Below, piece by piece: positions 27,081 through 41,003 of a stretch of DNA of 64,000 bases. This stretch comes from Papaver somniferum (taxonomy: Eukaryota; Streptophyta; Magnoliopsida; Ranunculales; Papaveraceae). A model generated the notes under the pieces. The model saw only the letters and a program-made list of their open reading frames with translations, did not search any database and was not told the origin of the DNA. The DNA lies in assembly GCF_003573695.1 (NCBI RefSeq), contig NC_039361.1:94242279-94306278 (forward strand), written 5' to 3'. The translations under genes and the position numbers were made by a program. Within the stretch, counting starts at the first letter, position 1. Each line of letters opens with the position of its first letter.

Positions 27081-27419
27081 GCCAGAACAGGCTACTCCTT
27101 ATTTATCATTCTTACTGATGCTTGAAGGAGGCAAAAATCTGGTTAAGAAAAGTGGAAAAGAGAATTTGTTGTTACATGTAATATGATTGATGGGGTGTCA
27201 CAGTAATAGTAATAGATATTGGAACGATTAAAAGCTCTTTGTTTCAGGTTAAACAAGCAACTTTGGCTATTGATTTTGGGAATTGTGGTGTAATGAAGTG
27301 TATAGATTCTTGTAAATTTTCGTTCTATAATCAAGTTGTTTCATCATTTGAGGATTCTTTCTACTACCTATCTCTTCTGCACCAATCTCGGCTTGTGCAG
27401 CAAATACCAATCACATCAG

Positions 27420-29440
27420 ACGACTAACCACACTAAGCCGTTGTCTACTAAAAATGCTCCACTTGCATGCTTCAGCTCCTTATTGGGAGGATTAGATGTC
27501 CTACAGTGAAAATGATTCCTAAGTTCACCGGCGATACTATTCTTCCATTCTAAGAACTTAATCACACTTTGGTCTTTAAGAGTGCTGTCCCTAAAAATGC
27601 TTCCGAGTTCGGACAAATAAACCTTAGTAACGTTACTAACGTAGCTTATAAAATAATAATGAGTAAGTAGCTTGCTTCTAGGCTTAAAATTGTTATGGAT
27701 AATTTTATTAATCCTTAACAAGCTGCATTTTTATCATCCAGAGATATCACAGACAACATAGTGATTGCAGATGAAAGTATTGACACAGTTAGGAAAAACA
27801 AAGCAAAAAAAGGTCTCATGGTGTGAAATTAGACATGCGTAAGGCATTTGATAAAATTGAATGGGGTTTTCTGAATGCTAAGGAAGCTAGAATTGCATGA
27901 AAATTGGTGTATAATGATATGCACTTCGACTGTTTCTTTTTCGTTTTTGCTTAATTGGTCTGCGGGTGAATTTTTTAATCCAACAAGGAATCTTAGGCAG
28001 GAGGACCTTTTGTCACCATATCTCTTCATTATTTGTATGGATAGCTTTTCTAGAATGCTGATTAAAACTGAACTGGTTAATCTTTTACAAGGTATTAAAG
28101 TCATTAAAACTAGTCATTCTGTCAGTCATCTGTTTTTTTGCAGATGACTGTCTGATCTTTCTTAAGGCTAACCTTAATAGTGCTAGGTAGTTAAATAGTA
28201 TTATTAAGGACTTTAGTAAATACTCAGGCCAATTATTAATTTAGACAAATCTGGTATGGCTTTTATCCCAAAAATGAAAAATATAATTAAGAATGAAATT
28301 GTTGGTATTCTCAATATCAAACTCTGTCTCTTAAAGATAAATATTTAGGTGTGCCCATTCTTATTCAGCAGAACAAAATGGGAAATTTTGGTCATCTTGA
28401 AGGCAAATTCTATGAGAGATTAGCAATCTGGAAACGTAAGAATCTAAACCAGCCATCTAGAACTGTTATGGTTCAATCTATTTTAGGCACGTTAGCTTCC
28501 TATCATTTTGCAGTTTTTCTTATATCTAAGAAGCTCACAGATAGGTTAGAGACATCTAGAGGAGATTCCGATGGAACAAGAAACAAGGATCTAGAGGTGG
28601 GTACTTCAAAAATTGGAATCAGTTGATCAACCCAAAGCTCTTGAAGGGTTACATATAAAAAAAAATTGTTGAGTTAAATGAAGCTCTTCTGTCTAAATTA
28701 GTCCGGAGAACGATCCATGAGGAAGATGCTTTATGGATAAAAACCGACATAATTTTTTTCCAGATCATAGTCCTTTGCATTATGCTGATCCAGATGGTTC
28801 TTGGGTTTGGAGGGGTATGTGTAAGGGTCTAGAAACTATCAGAAATCATTAATGTTGGGAAGTAGATGATGATAGTAAAATTTCCATATAGCAAGATAGA
28901 TGGGTTCCTTCTAGAATTCAGCTGTTGTCCTCCAGGTTTAACTCTTCTGGTATGAACCTATGAATCAACTTATAACTCCTAACACCAAACAATGGAATTC
29001 ACATACTTTGAATTCTTTGTTTGATGGTGATGTGGCTAATGATATTTGAAGGATTAGAATACCTATAAAAGGTGAGGACCATATTGTATGGACTCATGCT
29101 CTACATGAGTTTTTTAATGTTAAACATGTGCTAATACCATTAATATATTCCCATGGAAACAGTTGTGGAGATTGAAGCTGCCACCAAAAATCCTTGGTTT
29201 TCTCTTGAATGGTGTGCATGATATTTGCATATTAAGGTTAATATATTTAGAAATGCTTCGGGTGTTGAATCACAATGCGTTTTCTGTAATTTTTCTATAG
29301 AAACTATTGATCATCTACTGCTGGATTGTCCTGTAACTAACCAAATCTGAAGTTCTGTTGACTCAAGATGTGCATGTAACTTCTCTGGTCTAAGATTAGA
29401 TGAATGGATAAATAAGTATTGGCATCATCAAGTAGAAGTT
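27420..29440 (+). mobile_element. LINE ORF2 relic downstream of AUG6
   Basis: Reverse transcriptase landmarks appear across shifting frames: KLDMRKAFDKIEWGFLNA (about 27828), RQEDLLSPYLFIICMDSFSR (about 27996), then SVSHLFF.DDCLIFLK (about 28120), KDKYLGVPILIQQNKMGNFG (about 28340) and the zf-RVT-like WKQLWRLKLPPKILGFLL (about 29160). The catalytic DD region is interrupted by a frameshift at about 28140. There are many stops. It is a dead L1-type fragment that starts within about 100 bp of the likely AUG6 3' UTR. Confidence 0.75.
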
Positions 29441-29919
29441 TCCAACGAGTTTATGCGCCATCCGATCAATTCACCTGAGTTGGGCTTTAGTGAAAAAGAA
29501 ATTTCCAGAGTTTACAATGGAGGGAAGAAATATTTGGTTTGGTATTTCAAAAAATGGATTCAATACAATTATCGTGCAGAGTTTGAATTGGAGTTGTTGA
29601 CCTGTGATCTTGGTGATGTGTAATCTCCCACTTTCATTGTGCATGAGATCGAAATTTTAAATGATATCCTTGTTGATTCTTGGGCATAAATCGCTGGGAC
29701 AATATATATGCGCGTTCTACAGCCGCTACTAGATGAGTTTTAAAACTTTTGGGAGAACGAGATTCTAGTTAATGATTCCCTCATAAAGGAAAAATTTCCG
29801 CTTAGAGCATGCCTAATGTGGGGCATTCATGACTTTCCAGCACAAGGTGTTTTGTCCGGATGTACTACTCATGGGCATTTTGCTTATATATGTTGCGCAG
29901 AAAAGACACAAAGTATTCA

Positions 29920-32365
29920 TGAAAATGCGGAGGTCTAACAACCACACCCAACAATTCGTTTGGAAATCTGAGAGGACGTACTCCAATACACTTTCTAGAG
30001 AATCAACTAGACAGTCAGACTCAATCTAGAGTAAAGTATATCAAATAGTTTAGTATCTCTGTTTCACAATGTAATCAGCAAATCAAACAAATAGAAATCC
30101 GCGAGCCTGATTATTATGTGAAACAACTTGAACGGTACCAAAGACCAATGTTCAAGTGCCAATCAATGTAAATCGACAACCAAAGGTTGGATATTCTAAT
30201 TGATTGATCTAAACGCACAACCCGTGATATTTCAACTATATAACAAAATATAATGCGTAACCAGAATTTTGTTAACGAGGAAACCGCAAATGCAGAAAAA
30301 TCCCGGGACCTAGTCCATATTGAACACCACACTGTATTAAGCCGCTACAGACTCTAGCCTACTACCAATTAACTTCGGACTGGACTGTAGTTGAACCCTA
30401 ATCAATCTCACACTTCAAGGTACATTTGTGATCCTTACATCTCTGATCCCAGCAGGATACTATGCACTTGATTCCCTTAATTGATCTCACCCACAACCAA
30501 GAGTTGCTACGACTCAAAGTCGAAGACTTGATAAACAAATTTGTCTCACACAGAAAAGTCTATAGATTGAATAAATTTGTCTTCCAGGGAAATACCCAAG
30601 ATTTTTTGTTCCGTCTTTTGATAAATCAAGGTGAACAAGAACCAATTGATAAACCGGTCTTATATTCCCGAAGAACAGCCTAGTATTATCAATCACCTCA
30701 CAATAATTTTAATCGACTAGCGAAACGAGATATTGTGGAATCACAAACGATGAGACGCAGATGTTTGTGATTACTTTTATCTTGCCTATCGTAGAAACTA
30801 ATCTCGAGTCAATTATTTCAATCGTACTCAATACGATAAAATCGGGCAAGATCAGAACACGCAACTATAAAGAAAATAGTTGAGTCTGGCTTCACACCCA
30901 ATGAAGTCTTTGAAGTCGTTAACCTACGGGGTCTCGAAGAAACCTAAGTTTAAAGGATAATCGACTCTAGTTATGCAACTAGTAACACATATGAGGTGTG
31001 GGGATTAGGTTTCCCAGTTGCTAGAGTTCTCCTTTATATAGTTTTCAAATAAGGGTTTGCAATCCAAGTTCCCTTGGTAACAAAGCATTCAATATTCACC
31101 GTTAGATGAAAAACCTGATTCAACCAAGCTAATATCTTTAAACCATTAGATCGAACTTAGCTTGTTACACACAAATAAAATGTACCCTCATTTAGGTTTA
31201 TGTAACCGTACCTAAACGTGTACATCATGTTGGTTCACAAATAGTTAACCGAGGTTAGCCATATTATTACTCTCATATCAACCTTATTCATCTTAACCAT
31301 AACTAGTTCAAATGACTCAAATGAAACTAGCTAAAGAGTTGTTCAATTGCTATATTCTCATAGAATTATACAAGAACACAATTGAAGCAAAATCGGTTTG
31401 ATAATCTCGAATCAATCATGAACATTATAGCCACGATTTGCAAAGATTGCATTCCTTATTATATAAATGTTTATGTTCATGTTTAAAACCGTTTTTAGAA
31501 CTTTAACCTTCAAGTATGAAAACGGGTACGCATACCTGAAATAACCGGACTAAGATTGAGTTACGCCAGTACGAAAATGGGTACAAGAACTTCAAATCCC
31601 TAAAGAAATTATCGGACATGAACCTGTACGCCAGTACGCAAACGGGTATGCATACTTAGGTTCCCGGATTTCTCAAACCAACAGGTACACAAACGAGTGC
31701 GCATACTATGGTTCTCGGACATGGATTACATATGTGCAAGAGTGCACAACATGACATATCCAATAATGGTTAAGTATTCTAAACTCTTATTTCAATCATT
31801 GAAACTTTCTTAGAGGATGACAATAGCCGTTTTCACACACTTTTAGCATAAAAGCAATTTTCAAGTTATTGAAATAGTCATTACGAAACATTCCAAGGCA
31901 ACACCAAATGATTGTATCACACAAACCATGTAAGATGTTACTCGTCAATTTTCACATGATATAAGATGAACTTGGTCGGAGAGAAAGCTTGCCAACACAT
32001 ATTTCGAGAAATATGTAAGCGAGATAAACTCAGCTCGAAATCTCAAATGTGTATATAGAAAACTATATCGTAATACGACTTATGTCTCAATATAGGAGAT
32101 ATAGTAGAATTGGACTTTCCAAGTGATAGATGAGTTTAAGTCTCCACATACCTTTTGTCGATGAAGTTCCACAAGCTTCCCTTAGTAGTTCTTCGTCTTC
32201 AAATGATGAACGTCGTGAAAACTAAGCTCAACTACACAATCTATGTCCCAGTCCGAGATATCTATAAATATGCTAGAAATCAAGACTTATAGTTTTGATC
32301 ACTAACATTGACAGACATGCTTGAGATAGCAATGCATGCGATTTTGACCGAGCAGTGCTCTAACA
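29920..32365 (-). mobile_element. Long LTR type II (3' LTR of copia element)
   Basis: On the minus strand the LTR starts TGTTAGAGCACTGCTCGG at 32365, directly after a polypurine tract, and ends ..GCATTTTCA at 29920. That is about 2.45 kb. Its last 500 bp match 632-1137. It contains a repeat block at 31515-31740 (see separate entry). The length, the TGTTAG start and the upstream purine tract fit a Sirevirus-type copia element. Flanking coding sequence at 33239-35083 is the same element's pol. Confidence 0.75.
31515..31740. repeat. Imperfect repeats in the type II LTR
   Basis: Four to five spaced copies of a CAGTACG(C/A)AAACGGGTA(C/T)GCATAC-type motif occur, for example AAAACGGGTACGCATACCTG, GCCAGTACGCAAACGGGTAT and AGTGCGCATACTATGG. 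GTA(C/T)GCATAC is itself palindromic. Repeated palindromes in the LTR are typical of Sireviruses. Confidence 0.65.
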
Positions 32366-32381
32366 ATCTCCCCCTTTGTCA
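32366..32381 (-). promoter_or_regulatory. Polypurine tract (3' LTR-proximal)
   Basis: On the minus strand GACAAAGGGGGAGAT sits immediately before the LTR start TGTTAGAGC. This is the expected primer site for plus-strand synthesis in LTR elements. Confidence 0.85.
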
Positions 32382-32727
32382 GTTTTAATGACAAAACAAA
32401 ACTATCAATACATATGGATTACAAAATAAATAAAAATTTGTAGCTTCTCATCCAAATGTTTGATCTCCTTGGCATCTTCAAAACGATTCGAAAAATTCGT
32501 CACTTCCAAGTACTCCATGATTCTAAACGTCTTCAACTCAGCATCATAGTTGTTGAAGATCCATAGCGATGACAATGAGAAAACAAATGCTCTCAATCAT
32601 TGTTATACACTGTCATAATATTACTACACAACATCAAAGTTCAATTGTATCACAACTTTGACAACAATACTATGGTGATATGTATCACTCTCTCTTAGTC
32701 AGTACTTCATCTCGACATGAAAACCAC

Positions 32728-32804
32728 TCCCCCTTACATAATGATCCGTAAACCATATGTATTTGTAGTATGAAACTACACATTAATTCTCCCCCTTTTT
32801 GTCA
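32728..32804 (-). promoter_or_regulatory. Additional polypurine-like tracts
   Basis: Two more tracts on the minus strand, AAAAAGGGGGAGAA (about 32789-32802) and TAAGGGGGAGTGG (about 32729-32741), lie between pol and the LTR. Multiple copies of the purine tract here are a known Sirevirus trait. Confidence 0.6.
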
Positions 32805-33238
32805 ATATAAATTGGCAAAGGTACGAAAACTAATGGGATCCTCATGAAATTTTCATAGAGATACTTCATGACCAAAAGAGAATAACATACCAACTTATTT
32901 AGATGCAATCATAAAGCCGAAGCTAAATGCATTCATCAAGGAGTTTATAAAGATAAAAGATAACCCCTATAATATTCCACAGACGCACTCCCCACAAATA
33001 TTTGGCAATTGAGCACGAGTTCAAAAAGAACTCTCCCTCATAAAATGTCATTCCCGAAAGAACAACAGAGGCGGCCTTGCTTTTACAAGAAAATAAGGAT
33101 TTCCAAAGAACACTAGGATACTTGACAAAAACACATCTACTAGAAACAAATACAAACATGAAGCAACACCTCTATGGGAATTCCAAACTTAATTGCCCAA
33201 CAAATTGAGATAAAAGCAGGGGCAAGAGTTATGGAGAA

Positions 33239-35083
33239 CTAATGGACTAGAACAACACCAATAGACTGTCGTAGGTGTTGAAATGTGGCAGTATCTAATG
33301 GTTTGGTGAGAATATCAGCCAATTGTTGTTCAGAAGGCACAAATTCCATAGTAATGATACATTTTCATAAAGATCTCGAAGATAATGGTACCTTATGTCT
33401 TTGTGCTTAGTCCTTGAGTGCTCAACATGATTCTCAGTGATGCGAATCACACTTGAGTTATCACAAAAGGTCTTCATTATTCTGGAATAAATTCCATAAT
33501 CAGCAAGCATTTGTTTCATTCATAGGAGTTGAGTATAACATGAACCGGAAACAATGTGTTCTGCTTCACATGTTGACAGATATTGTGAACTTTGTTTTTT
33601 TCTATGCCAAGCTACAAGATTCATCCCTACATAGTAGAACCCCCCTGATGTACTCTTTCTGTCTTCCACACATCCTTCCCAATCAACATCTGAATAGGCA
33701 ATAAGATCAGTGTTAGTATCAAAAGTGTAGGAAAGACCATACCCGACAGTGTGATTGTAACGTGATCCTCTTTGTGGCGGCAAGATGAGATTTCTTTGGA
33801 TTTTCCTGAAACCTAGCACAACAACCAACACTAAAAGCAATATCAGGTCTCGTGGCAGTGAGATACAAAATATTTCCAATGATAGATCTATAAAATTTTT
33901 GATCCACATTTACACCTTTCTCATCTCTATGTAGTTTACTCGTGGTAGGCATAGGAGTAAGTTTTGGAGTTGACTTATCAAGACCGAATCTTGAAACAAG
34001 ATTTTTTGCATATTTCTCTTGAGATAAGTAAATTTCATCCTTGTGTTGTTGAATTTGTAAACCTAAAAAGAATTTTAATTCACCAACATTGCTCATCTCA
34101 AACTCCTTGCCAAGAGAGACTTGAAAATCTTTTGCAAGTTTCTCTGATGTTGATCCATAGATGATATCATCTACATAAACTTGAGAAATTACAACATCTT
34201 TCCCACTCCATTTGGTAAACAATGTTTTATCAGCTCCACCTCTTCAAAAACCTTTCCTAAGAAGTGAAGTAGTTAGTTTTTCAAACCAGGCACGGGGTGA
34301 TTGTTTAACCTAACAATGCCTTGTTGAGCTTAAGGACATGACGGGAAAATCAGGGTTTTCAAATCCCTTAGGTTGAGCGACATAGACTTCTTCCTTTAAG
34401 TTTCCATTTAGGAAAGCGGATTTAATGTCCATTTGAAACAACTTAACCTTAAGAAAAAAAGCACGAGCTAATGATAATCGAATGGACTCAAGGCGTGCCA
34501 CATGAGCAAAGGTTTCGTCAAAGTTGATTCCTTCAATCTGTGAATATCCCAGAGCGACAAGTCTAGCTTTGTTTCTGACAATGGCGCCAAATTCATCATA
34601 CTTGTTCTTAAATATCCATTTGGTACCAACAATATTTATATTGGGGGGACAAGGTACGAGTTTCCATACATCTTGTCTTTGGAATTGATTTAACTCTTCA
34701 TGCATTGCATTTACCCAAAAGGGATCACTAAGAGATTCATAAATATTTCTAGGCTCAACTTTCGATAGATAACAACCAAAATTGCAAATATTTTGAAGTT
34801 GACCTCACGTCTTAGCAGTAGAATCCCTACCTCCAATAATATTGTTAGTATCAAACCCAAAGGTGTCGTGGAGTGACACGTTCTTGTTCAAAAGGAATAG
34901 CCTGACTAGATCTTTTCTCTTCATCACACTAGTAAAAAAGTATCCTTTAGACATGCCAGATATAAATTTCCATGCTACACCATTTGGTTTTGGCGTGTCT
35001 ATAGGGTAGACTTCTACCATATAGACATGCCATGTTCTACGGGTGTGTTAATATAAGTGCTTTCAGCCATACCAGGTGTTAGA
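33239..35083 (-). pseudogene. Ty1/copia pol: reverse transcriptase and RNase H
   Basis: On the minus strand, 34705-34310 carries the start of copia RT (VWKLVPCPPNINIVGTKWIF; NKARLVALGYSQIEGINFDE; DIKSAFLNGNLKEEVYVAQP). 34222-33719 carries the catalytic YVDDIIYGS box and LYLTATRPDIAFSV. 33909-33520 carries RNase H (IAYSDVDWEGCVEDRKSTSG; STCEAEHI). A last frame reads EFVPSEQQLADILTKPLD and stops at 33239. The frame is broken near 34310, 33730, 33520 and 33360, so it is dead. The integrase and gag part is missing because a second LTR starts at 35084. Confidence 0.9.
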
Positions 35084-37343
35084 GCATAGCTCAATTAAAC
35101 CCACCAAGTGTTGGTATGTCAAGTTTGGTTGTCATATTTTAGTGATCCAAAACTCATTTAAGAGTCGCTTGATTATGTACTAGAGTCAACTTCGTATAGG
35201 TTAGCTTGTAAGTATTAGGATATGAGACATTACAAGTATTGCGAGGACTTGAAAAAGTGAAGAAGTAAGGAGCTACAACGACAACATCATCCTTCCACTT
35301 AAGGTTAGTGATATTTAACTTGAACTGTTTCATTCCCTATACGTATCTTTCAAGTCGTGCATATTGAAAACAAAACTGCGAAGCATGAATGATTATACTC
35401 TAGTTAGACATAGTATTAAGGAATACAATACGAGGTTTATTGCTTAACCATTAAACTTTGTAGATAAGACATCGACATAATCGTTTGAATGCCATTATGA
35501 TTATGTATGGGTATTAGGTGAAGATTTCCTCCTAAGAAATAATGTTTTACATTTGTTTTAAGGAAGTAAATTCATGAACTTGTTTTGTGAATCGAAAGAG
35601 AAATCGCCAGGCATTATTGGTATTGTTATTCATTGCATATATTTTGAACTACCAATATGTGTGATTAGTATAACCGCTCATGTCTTGTTTATGTTCTTGG
35701 TAAAACTATTCACAAAGGCCTGAATTTTGTATTGGTATGACTTTTATTAGTGAAGCCGATCTTAATTAATCACCTGAGATGGTACGATCAATTTTGTGTT
35801 ATTGGTATGACCGACTATGGGTAAAGGGGAACTGATCCTAGTAATAGGTGCAAACTATCACAAAGGGGAATCGATCCTTGTATGAGGTGCATCAAGTTTT
35901 TATCAAAAAGGGGAACCGATCCTATGGACATGTGCAACACGTTTTTAGGCAAAGAGGAACCGATACTATGGACATGTACATCAAGTACAAGTTAGATACC
36001 ATATATATGTGGGGAACCGATCCTAGTACCTAGTTAGACGAATTTGGAAACCTAGTGTGACTATGCACAGTACTCACATGGAGGTAGAACCGAAACTTGT
36101 TTTGGTAGAACCGTGAAACCCATGATTTGTGATTGAGTGTTCTTGATCAATCACATAGTTCTTGAAAGTCAGATGAACCAATTCTAAACTTGTTTGGAAG
36201 TGTGGCAAATCGGTTTCAAGATTGTAAGTATGAAAGAGGACTTACAAAGTAAGGATGTCGACATACTTTGAACATGTGCAGTAACGCTTATCTTTAATTG
36301 TTCAAAGTTATTCCTTAATAGCTAAAGGAAGAAAATCCCAGATCGAATAAAATAAATTGAGAATCTTTTATTTAAGGTTTTTAATTTTATTTTAGGAAAA
36401 TGAAAATTAGTAATGTGCATTTACTAGTTGGAGATTTTCCAAGAGATTTTCGGTCAATATTTTGGACAAAGCATTTCCAGGAATTATGGAAACCGAATCT
36501 GGAATATATTGCATATCATAAGAATATTTTCAGTTTTGGAAATTCCTTGGTATCCAAACTTCCTTGGTCTATAAATATGAAAGTTTGCATTTCGAGCAAA
36601 CTAATCCTCGTACAGCAAGAACTATCTCAGTTGTGCTGTTACTGGTGAAGCCGCCTATTCGGAGAGGAGAGTAACCTAATTAGGCGAAATCTCTTACGGA
36701 CTTTCAGTTTAAAGTATTCTTTGGGATTGAGAAGATCTATTAGTACCGTTGGTGGGAAACTAGATAATTGTGGTTTATCTTTTGTTTTCGATTGATTTGA
36801 TTGACTAATGGTGGTTGAACTTTGATTGCACCTAGTTTGTTTATGCTTGAGAATATTCTCTTCTGATATAAGATTCACTCAAACTAGATCGAAGTTTCGA
36901 CGGGGATCTTTATACTGTTTGTAGATCTAAAGACATCTTGTGATAATCCGTTGTTAACAGACTCCGTTCTGTGCGTGATTGATCACAAGAGATTGAAGTT
37001 GATTGTGTGCAGGTGTTTATTGAAGATCTAAGAAGATTTGAAGACAAAGAAGACTTTCAAGATTTCTGATTTGGGATTCCTAATCTTTGGTGTGCACAAT
37101 ACTTGTTTCGGTAAAAGAGGATCCAACTATAATCAGTTTATCCTTGTGGTAGATTAGATTGATTAGTTGTGTAGATCGACATCAATACAATTCTTTGTGA
37201 TTAAAAGTATTGATTGCGAAATCTTAACAATTACTTCGGTAGTTGATAATAAGATAGATCTTAGAACCTGATGAAGGAGTTTATTGAGATAAACAGAAGA
37301 GCGTTTTTCGAACTAATATCACTTGGTTGAAAAGAGTTGATAC
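35084..37343 (+). mobile_element. Long LTR type I, + orientation, truncating the copia pol
   Basis: The sequence starts TGTTAGAGCATAGCTC at 35084 and continues CCAAGTGTTGGTATGTCAAG, matching the minus-strand sequence 631 to 1 over at least 600 bp. The 3' end is not certain; ..GATACCAAACA at about 37343 is my best guess. The flanks (CCAGG before, TATTT after) do not form a target-site duplication, so the right end may be wrong or the copy rearranged. No internal region follows, so it may be a solo LTR. Confidence 0.6.
35824..36025 (+). repeat. ~50 bp imperfect repeats in the type I LTR
   Basis: About five units share the core AAAGGGGAACCGATCCTATG followed by GACATGTGCA-like sequence (units near 35824, 35860, 35909, 35950 and 36010). 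They vary in spacing. Confidence 0.65.
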
Positions 37344-39518
37344 CAAACATATTTGTTGTTCCTTTACTGTTTAGAATATGAACCAAAGGAGCATGCCATC
37401 GTCGCTGTCAAATTGATCACCAAATCTTCCTTAAAAGATGTTTATAACCGTTCTCTGTAATTTTGTTATTTATTAATACAATTTGGACTTACTAACAAAA
37501 AACTCTGCTTTTTGTATAGATTATTGTTGATATCTCTACTCGTGAATTTATGATGATCTTGCATATTCTGGACTGGAAGTTAAAGCAAATGAGTCAAAAT
37601 TGATTTTAGTTTATGGGTCATCGTAATTTATATTATAATTCCGTAAATTATAAATGATCCCATACATTATTACACGGTAAATTATTATCGACTGTGATGG
37701 TTTCCCTTGTTCTTGTTGGCAGGAACTCCTTGGCTTTATGATATCAAAATGTTGCTATTTAAATTGATTAATAAATATTCTTTCTAATTTTAGGTTAAAA
37801 TGGAAAAGTGATACTATAGTATATCATAATACAGACATAAATAACAATTAAAACATGAGAAAAAACATATCGATAGAAAGATACAGAAACATTTTATTTC
37901 AGGCGCTCAAGAATACACAACAAATTTCTGCAAGAATATATAAGATCCATGAAGTGATGAGTACCCCTTTGCTCTTACCGATTCCATGGGTGCCATTAAC
38001 TTAGTTACCTGCAAATTTTATACTGCATTAGTTAGAATGAGTCCATCTTGTTGATGACCTCTGAACCTTGTCGCCAATTAAGTCTACAATCATTTATCAC
38101 TAAGAAAATTTGGTAGCTTAAGATAGAGGATAAAATTTCCACCGATTCCTTTCCATCACCCGTGTAGTATGCAATGTGATAGGTATAGGTAGTCTATATC
38201 CACCTAGATTATTCTCATTAAAACTTGGTAAATATTTAAGAGGAGAGATTAGACATGATTAAAGAGACAAAATCAACTTTCTCTAAATATATAAGCCTAC
38301 AAACATGTCAAAATATCCCAATATGAACTCTAACGCAATTTCCAGGAATAATCTTAATAATTAGACTGTTCGGCTCAACTTAAAAGTAGATAGCATACAT
38401 TTACGTAAGGGTATAATTGTAGTTCACAAAAACTACTTGCTCTGTGAACTAATCTAGTGAAATTCAAATTAGGCAGACAACAAAAATTGTGACATTTAGG
38501 ATTCATAGTGAGATACTATCTAATTAACACAGTTCGGATAACACTCGCAAAATATTTTCAGTTTTATTATATTTTTATCGTCTATTTTTTTTTAATTATA
38601 AGGAATAATTTCCAGGCTTAAATAGAATTTTTTATTTAGTTATTTTAATCATATGGAACGAACATGGAAGATCAGAGGACCCAAAAATAATTGAATACGA
38701 ACTGCATCTTTGTCTCAAAAATTAGAATTTTTGTGTAAGGCAAGTTCAAATTACTTAAGTTGCCAGCATACTTGGATTGTTAAGTAATATATTTACCGCA
38801 GAACGAAACAAATTTTTATTTCCACTTCATTCAATGATTTTAGCAAAACAATAACGCTTCGAAATCCCTCATAAAATCTGAGAAAATCGAACATGCACTT
38901 AGTACGTTATGAGTTTATGCATCAAACTCTATTTGAATATCATGTCTAAACAATGTTCCAAATTCTGCTGTCTTATTCCCTTGTCGCTACTACATCTGCT
39001 TCAACCATAAAGTCACCGTCCTATTTACCAAAGAAGAAATTTCTAATTTATAAAACCTTGATCATATCAACAACAACTTCAGCATTCAACAAACTAAGCA
39101 TTCTAGTATGGATGCATCGGAGAATTTTGACATAAAAATTATACACGATATAGAGATACTCTGTTAATGTCCAGATCTAAAAAGTTATCGAATTTGTAGG
39201 TATATTTTGACATGAAAATCGAAACATATAAAGAAAAATTATCCCCCCCAATAAAAATCGTTCCCAGTTAGAATGCCCATGGCATCTCTGAAAATGAACA
39301 ATTTTCACTGCCCACAAATAACTCTAAGCCAGGACCTACGGTCCCGGTGTGTAGTTAGTAGGGTCATATTTTGACCTAAGAGTTTTTCGAGTGGAATGTA
39401 TACGAGAATAAATGTCTAAACCCACATAGGTTAGGCATTCATTTTTCCTAAAATTCTTTTCCAATCCCAACTTCTTAAATCAATGTGAAGATGTCGTGGC
39501 TTAAGTTTTTGTTAGATA
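37344..39518. other. No recognisable feature
   Basis: About 2.2 kb of AT-rich sequence with only short frames and no repeat family I could identify. Confidence 0.5.
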
Positions 39519-39547
39519 CTAGAAATAACCCGTGCCGTAATGGCACG
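39519..39547 (-). mobile_element. Helitron-like 3' end
   Basis: On the minus strand the hairpin CGTGCC-ATTAC-GGCACG (39547-39531) is followed by GGTTATTT and CTAG, then T. A short GC-rich hairpin about 8-11 bases before CTRR and a T target is the usual Helitron 3' terminus. The element body would extend to higher coordinates; its 5' TC end was not found. Confidence 0.45.
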
Positions 39548-40978
39548 ACATAAGTCAAAATAATTTTTGGTCATAATGATTTAAATATATAAATATTACA
39601 AACTATGATAAGATTTATTTTAACCCATGATAACTTGTAGCTATGAAAATCTAAGATATTTATCAACCAAAAAATTATGAATTCGGTAAACTTGTAATTG
39701 ATTAAAATTATAATTTTTGATAAAATGTCAGGTAAATTATTTTATTTTGTCATAATTTTTTTTTTTAGTTTATCCCCAAAGATTGGTGGTCTTTGATACT
39801 ATTTTGTGTTGCATTCAGACCATTATGCTGAATCTTCATCTACATTTGCAACCATTTCTGGTTGAAAATATAATTAACATCACTCTGCACTTTTTCCATA
39901 CTCGATATTTGCAACACCAAAACACCAAATCAGGAGTTGATAAGATAGGGGTGAATCGTGATAATATATAAGGATTTGGTGATACTAATGGGTCGGTAAT
40001 ATGGAAGGTGTAAATGATGATGCTCAATCATGTTGTTATGGAGGAAAAGACATTCAAGATCAAGAAGATAAAAAAAATAACTTTAAAAGATGCAGAGGAA
40101 AAAGGAAACCGCCCAAAATGTCAGGAAGGTTTATGAAAAGATTGAGGTTTCAGTGTCAGTTTATATAGCCTTGAACGGAAGGTGATTCCAAGCTAGATTG
40201 TTGTCCCGTTTGCAAGGCTGCAATGAATGCAAACTTGCGAGTGTACATGTCCTAGCTAGGTCAATTATAAGTTTTAAAATAATATTTCTTTTTTCAATAA
40301 AATTAAAATTAGTCCTATCATCGAAGTAAAAAGTTTTGGTGATTCATTATTTGGATAGATCTCAATTATATGTATCTATTTTTATATTTCGATTGTTTCC
40401 CAAAAAAAAAAATTGAGTTAAAAGAAAATGAATTTTTCATATTTTTAACATGATGTTCTTTTTTGTTTGCAAGTTGATTAAGGACAATTAGTTTATTTCA
40501 AGGCAGAAATAAGAGTTTTACATGTGTGTATCCGCAGATGTTTAAATGTTATTATTTTTTGTAGGTTGAGGAAGGTGGGCAAATTCGATTATAAAAAGAT
40601 ATGAGTTTAATTTTTTATTTCTTTTAATATAAAATATGAGTTTTACATAGTTGTAGCATTTAATTGTAAGGATTTTTTTTGTTGGCACATTAATTTTTCT
40701 AATTAGTGAGCAACTAATTATGAGGGTTATCAATGAATATATTAATAATTGAAGGAGGTTATAAATATTACATCCGTCAGATGTCTTTGTCTAGAATGAG
40801 ACGAAGATGGTCGGATGCAACATTTGTCTCTCAAAATGTAATCTGGCCGTGTCGTAATGGCACTGCCTTAATCTGATTGACGTACTTTTTTCTTCCAGCA
40901 TTTTAATTGTTCAATTCCCGAAAGTTTTATATCTTCCTTTAATATAAAATAATGTTCATAAATACATAATAAAATTAT

Positions 40979-41003
40979 CGATATATATATATATATATAT
41001 ATC
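40979..41003. repeat. (AT)n microsatellite
   Basis: An uninterrupted run of about 11 AT dinucleotides. Confidence 0.9.

Noticed and set aside
36639..36878. 79-codon antisense ORF
   Set aside because: It lies inside the type I LTR and shows no family motif; treated as a chance frame.
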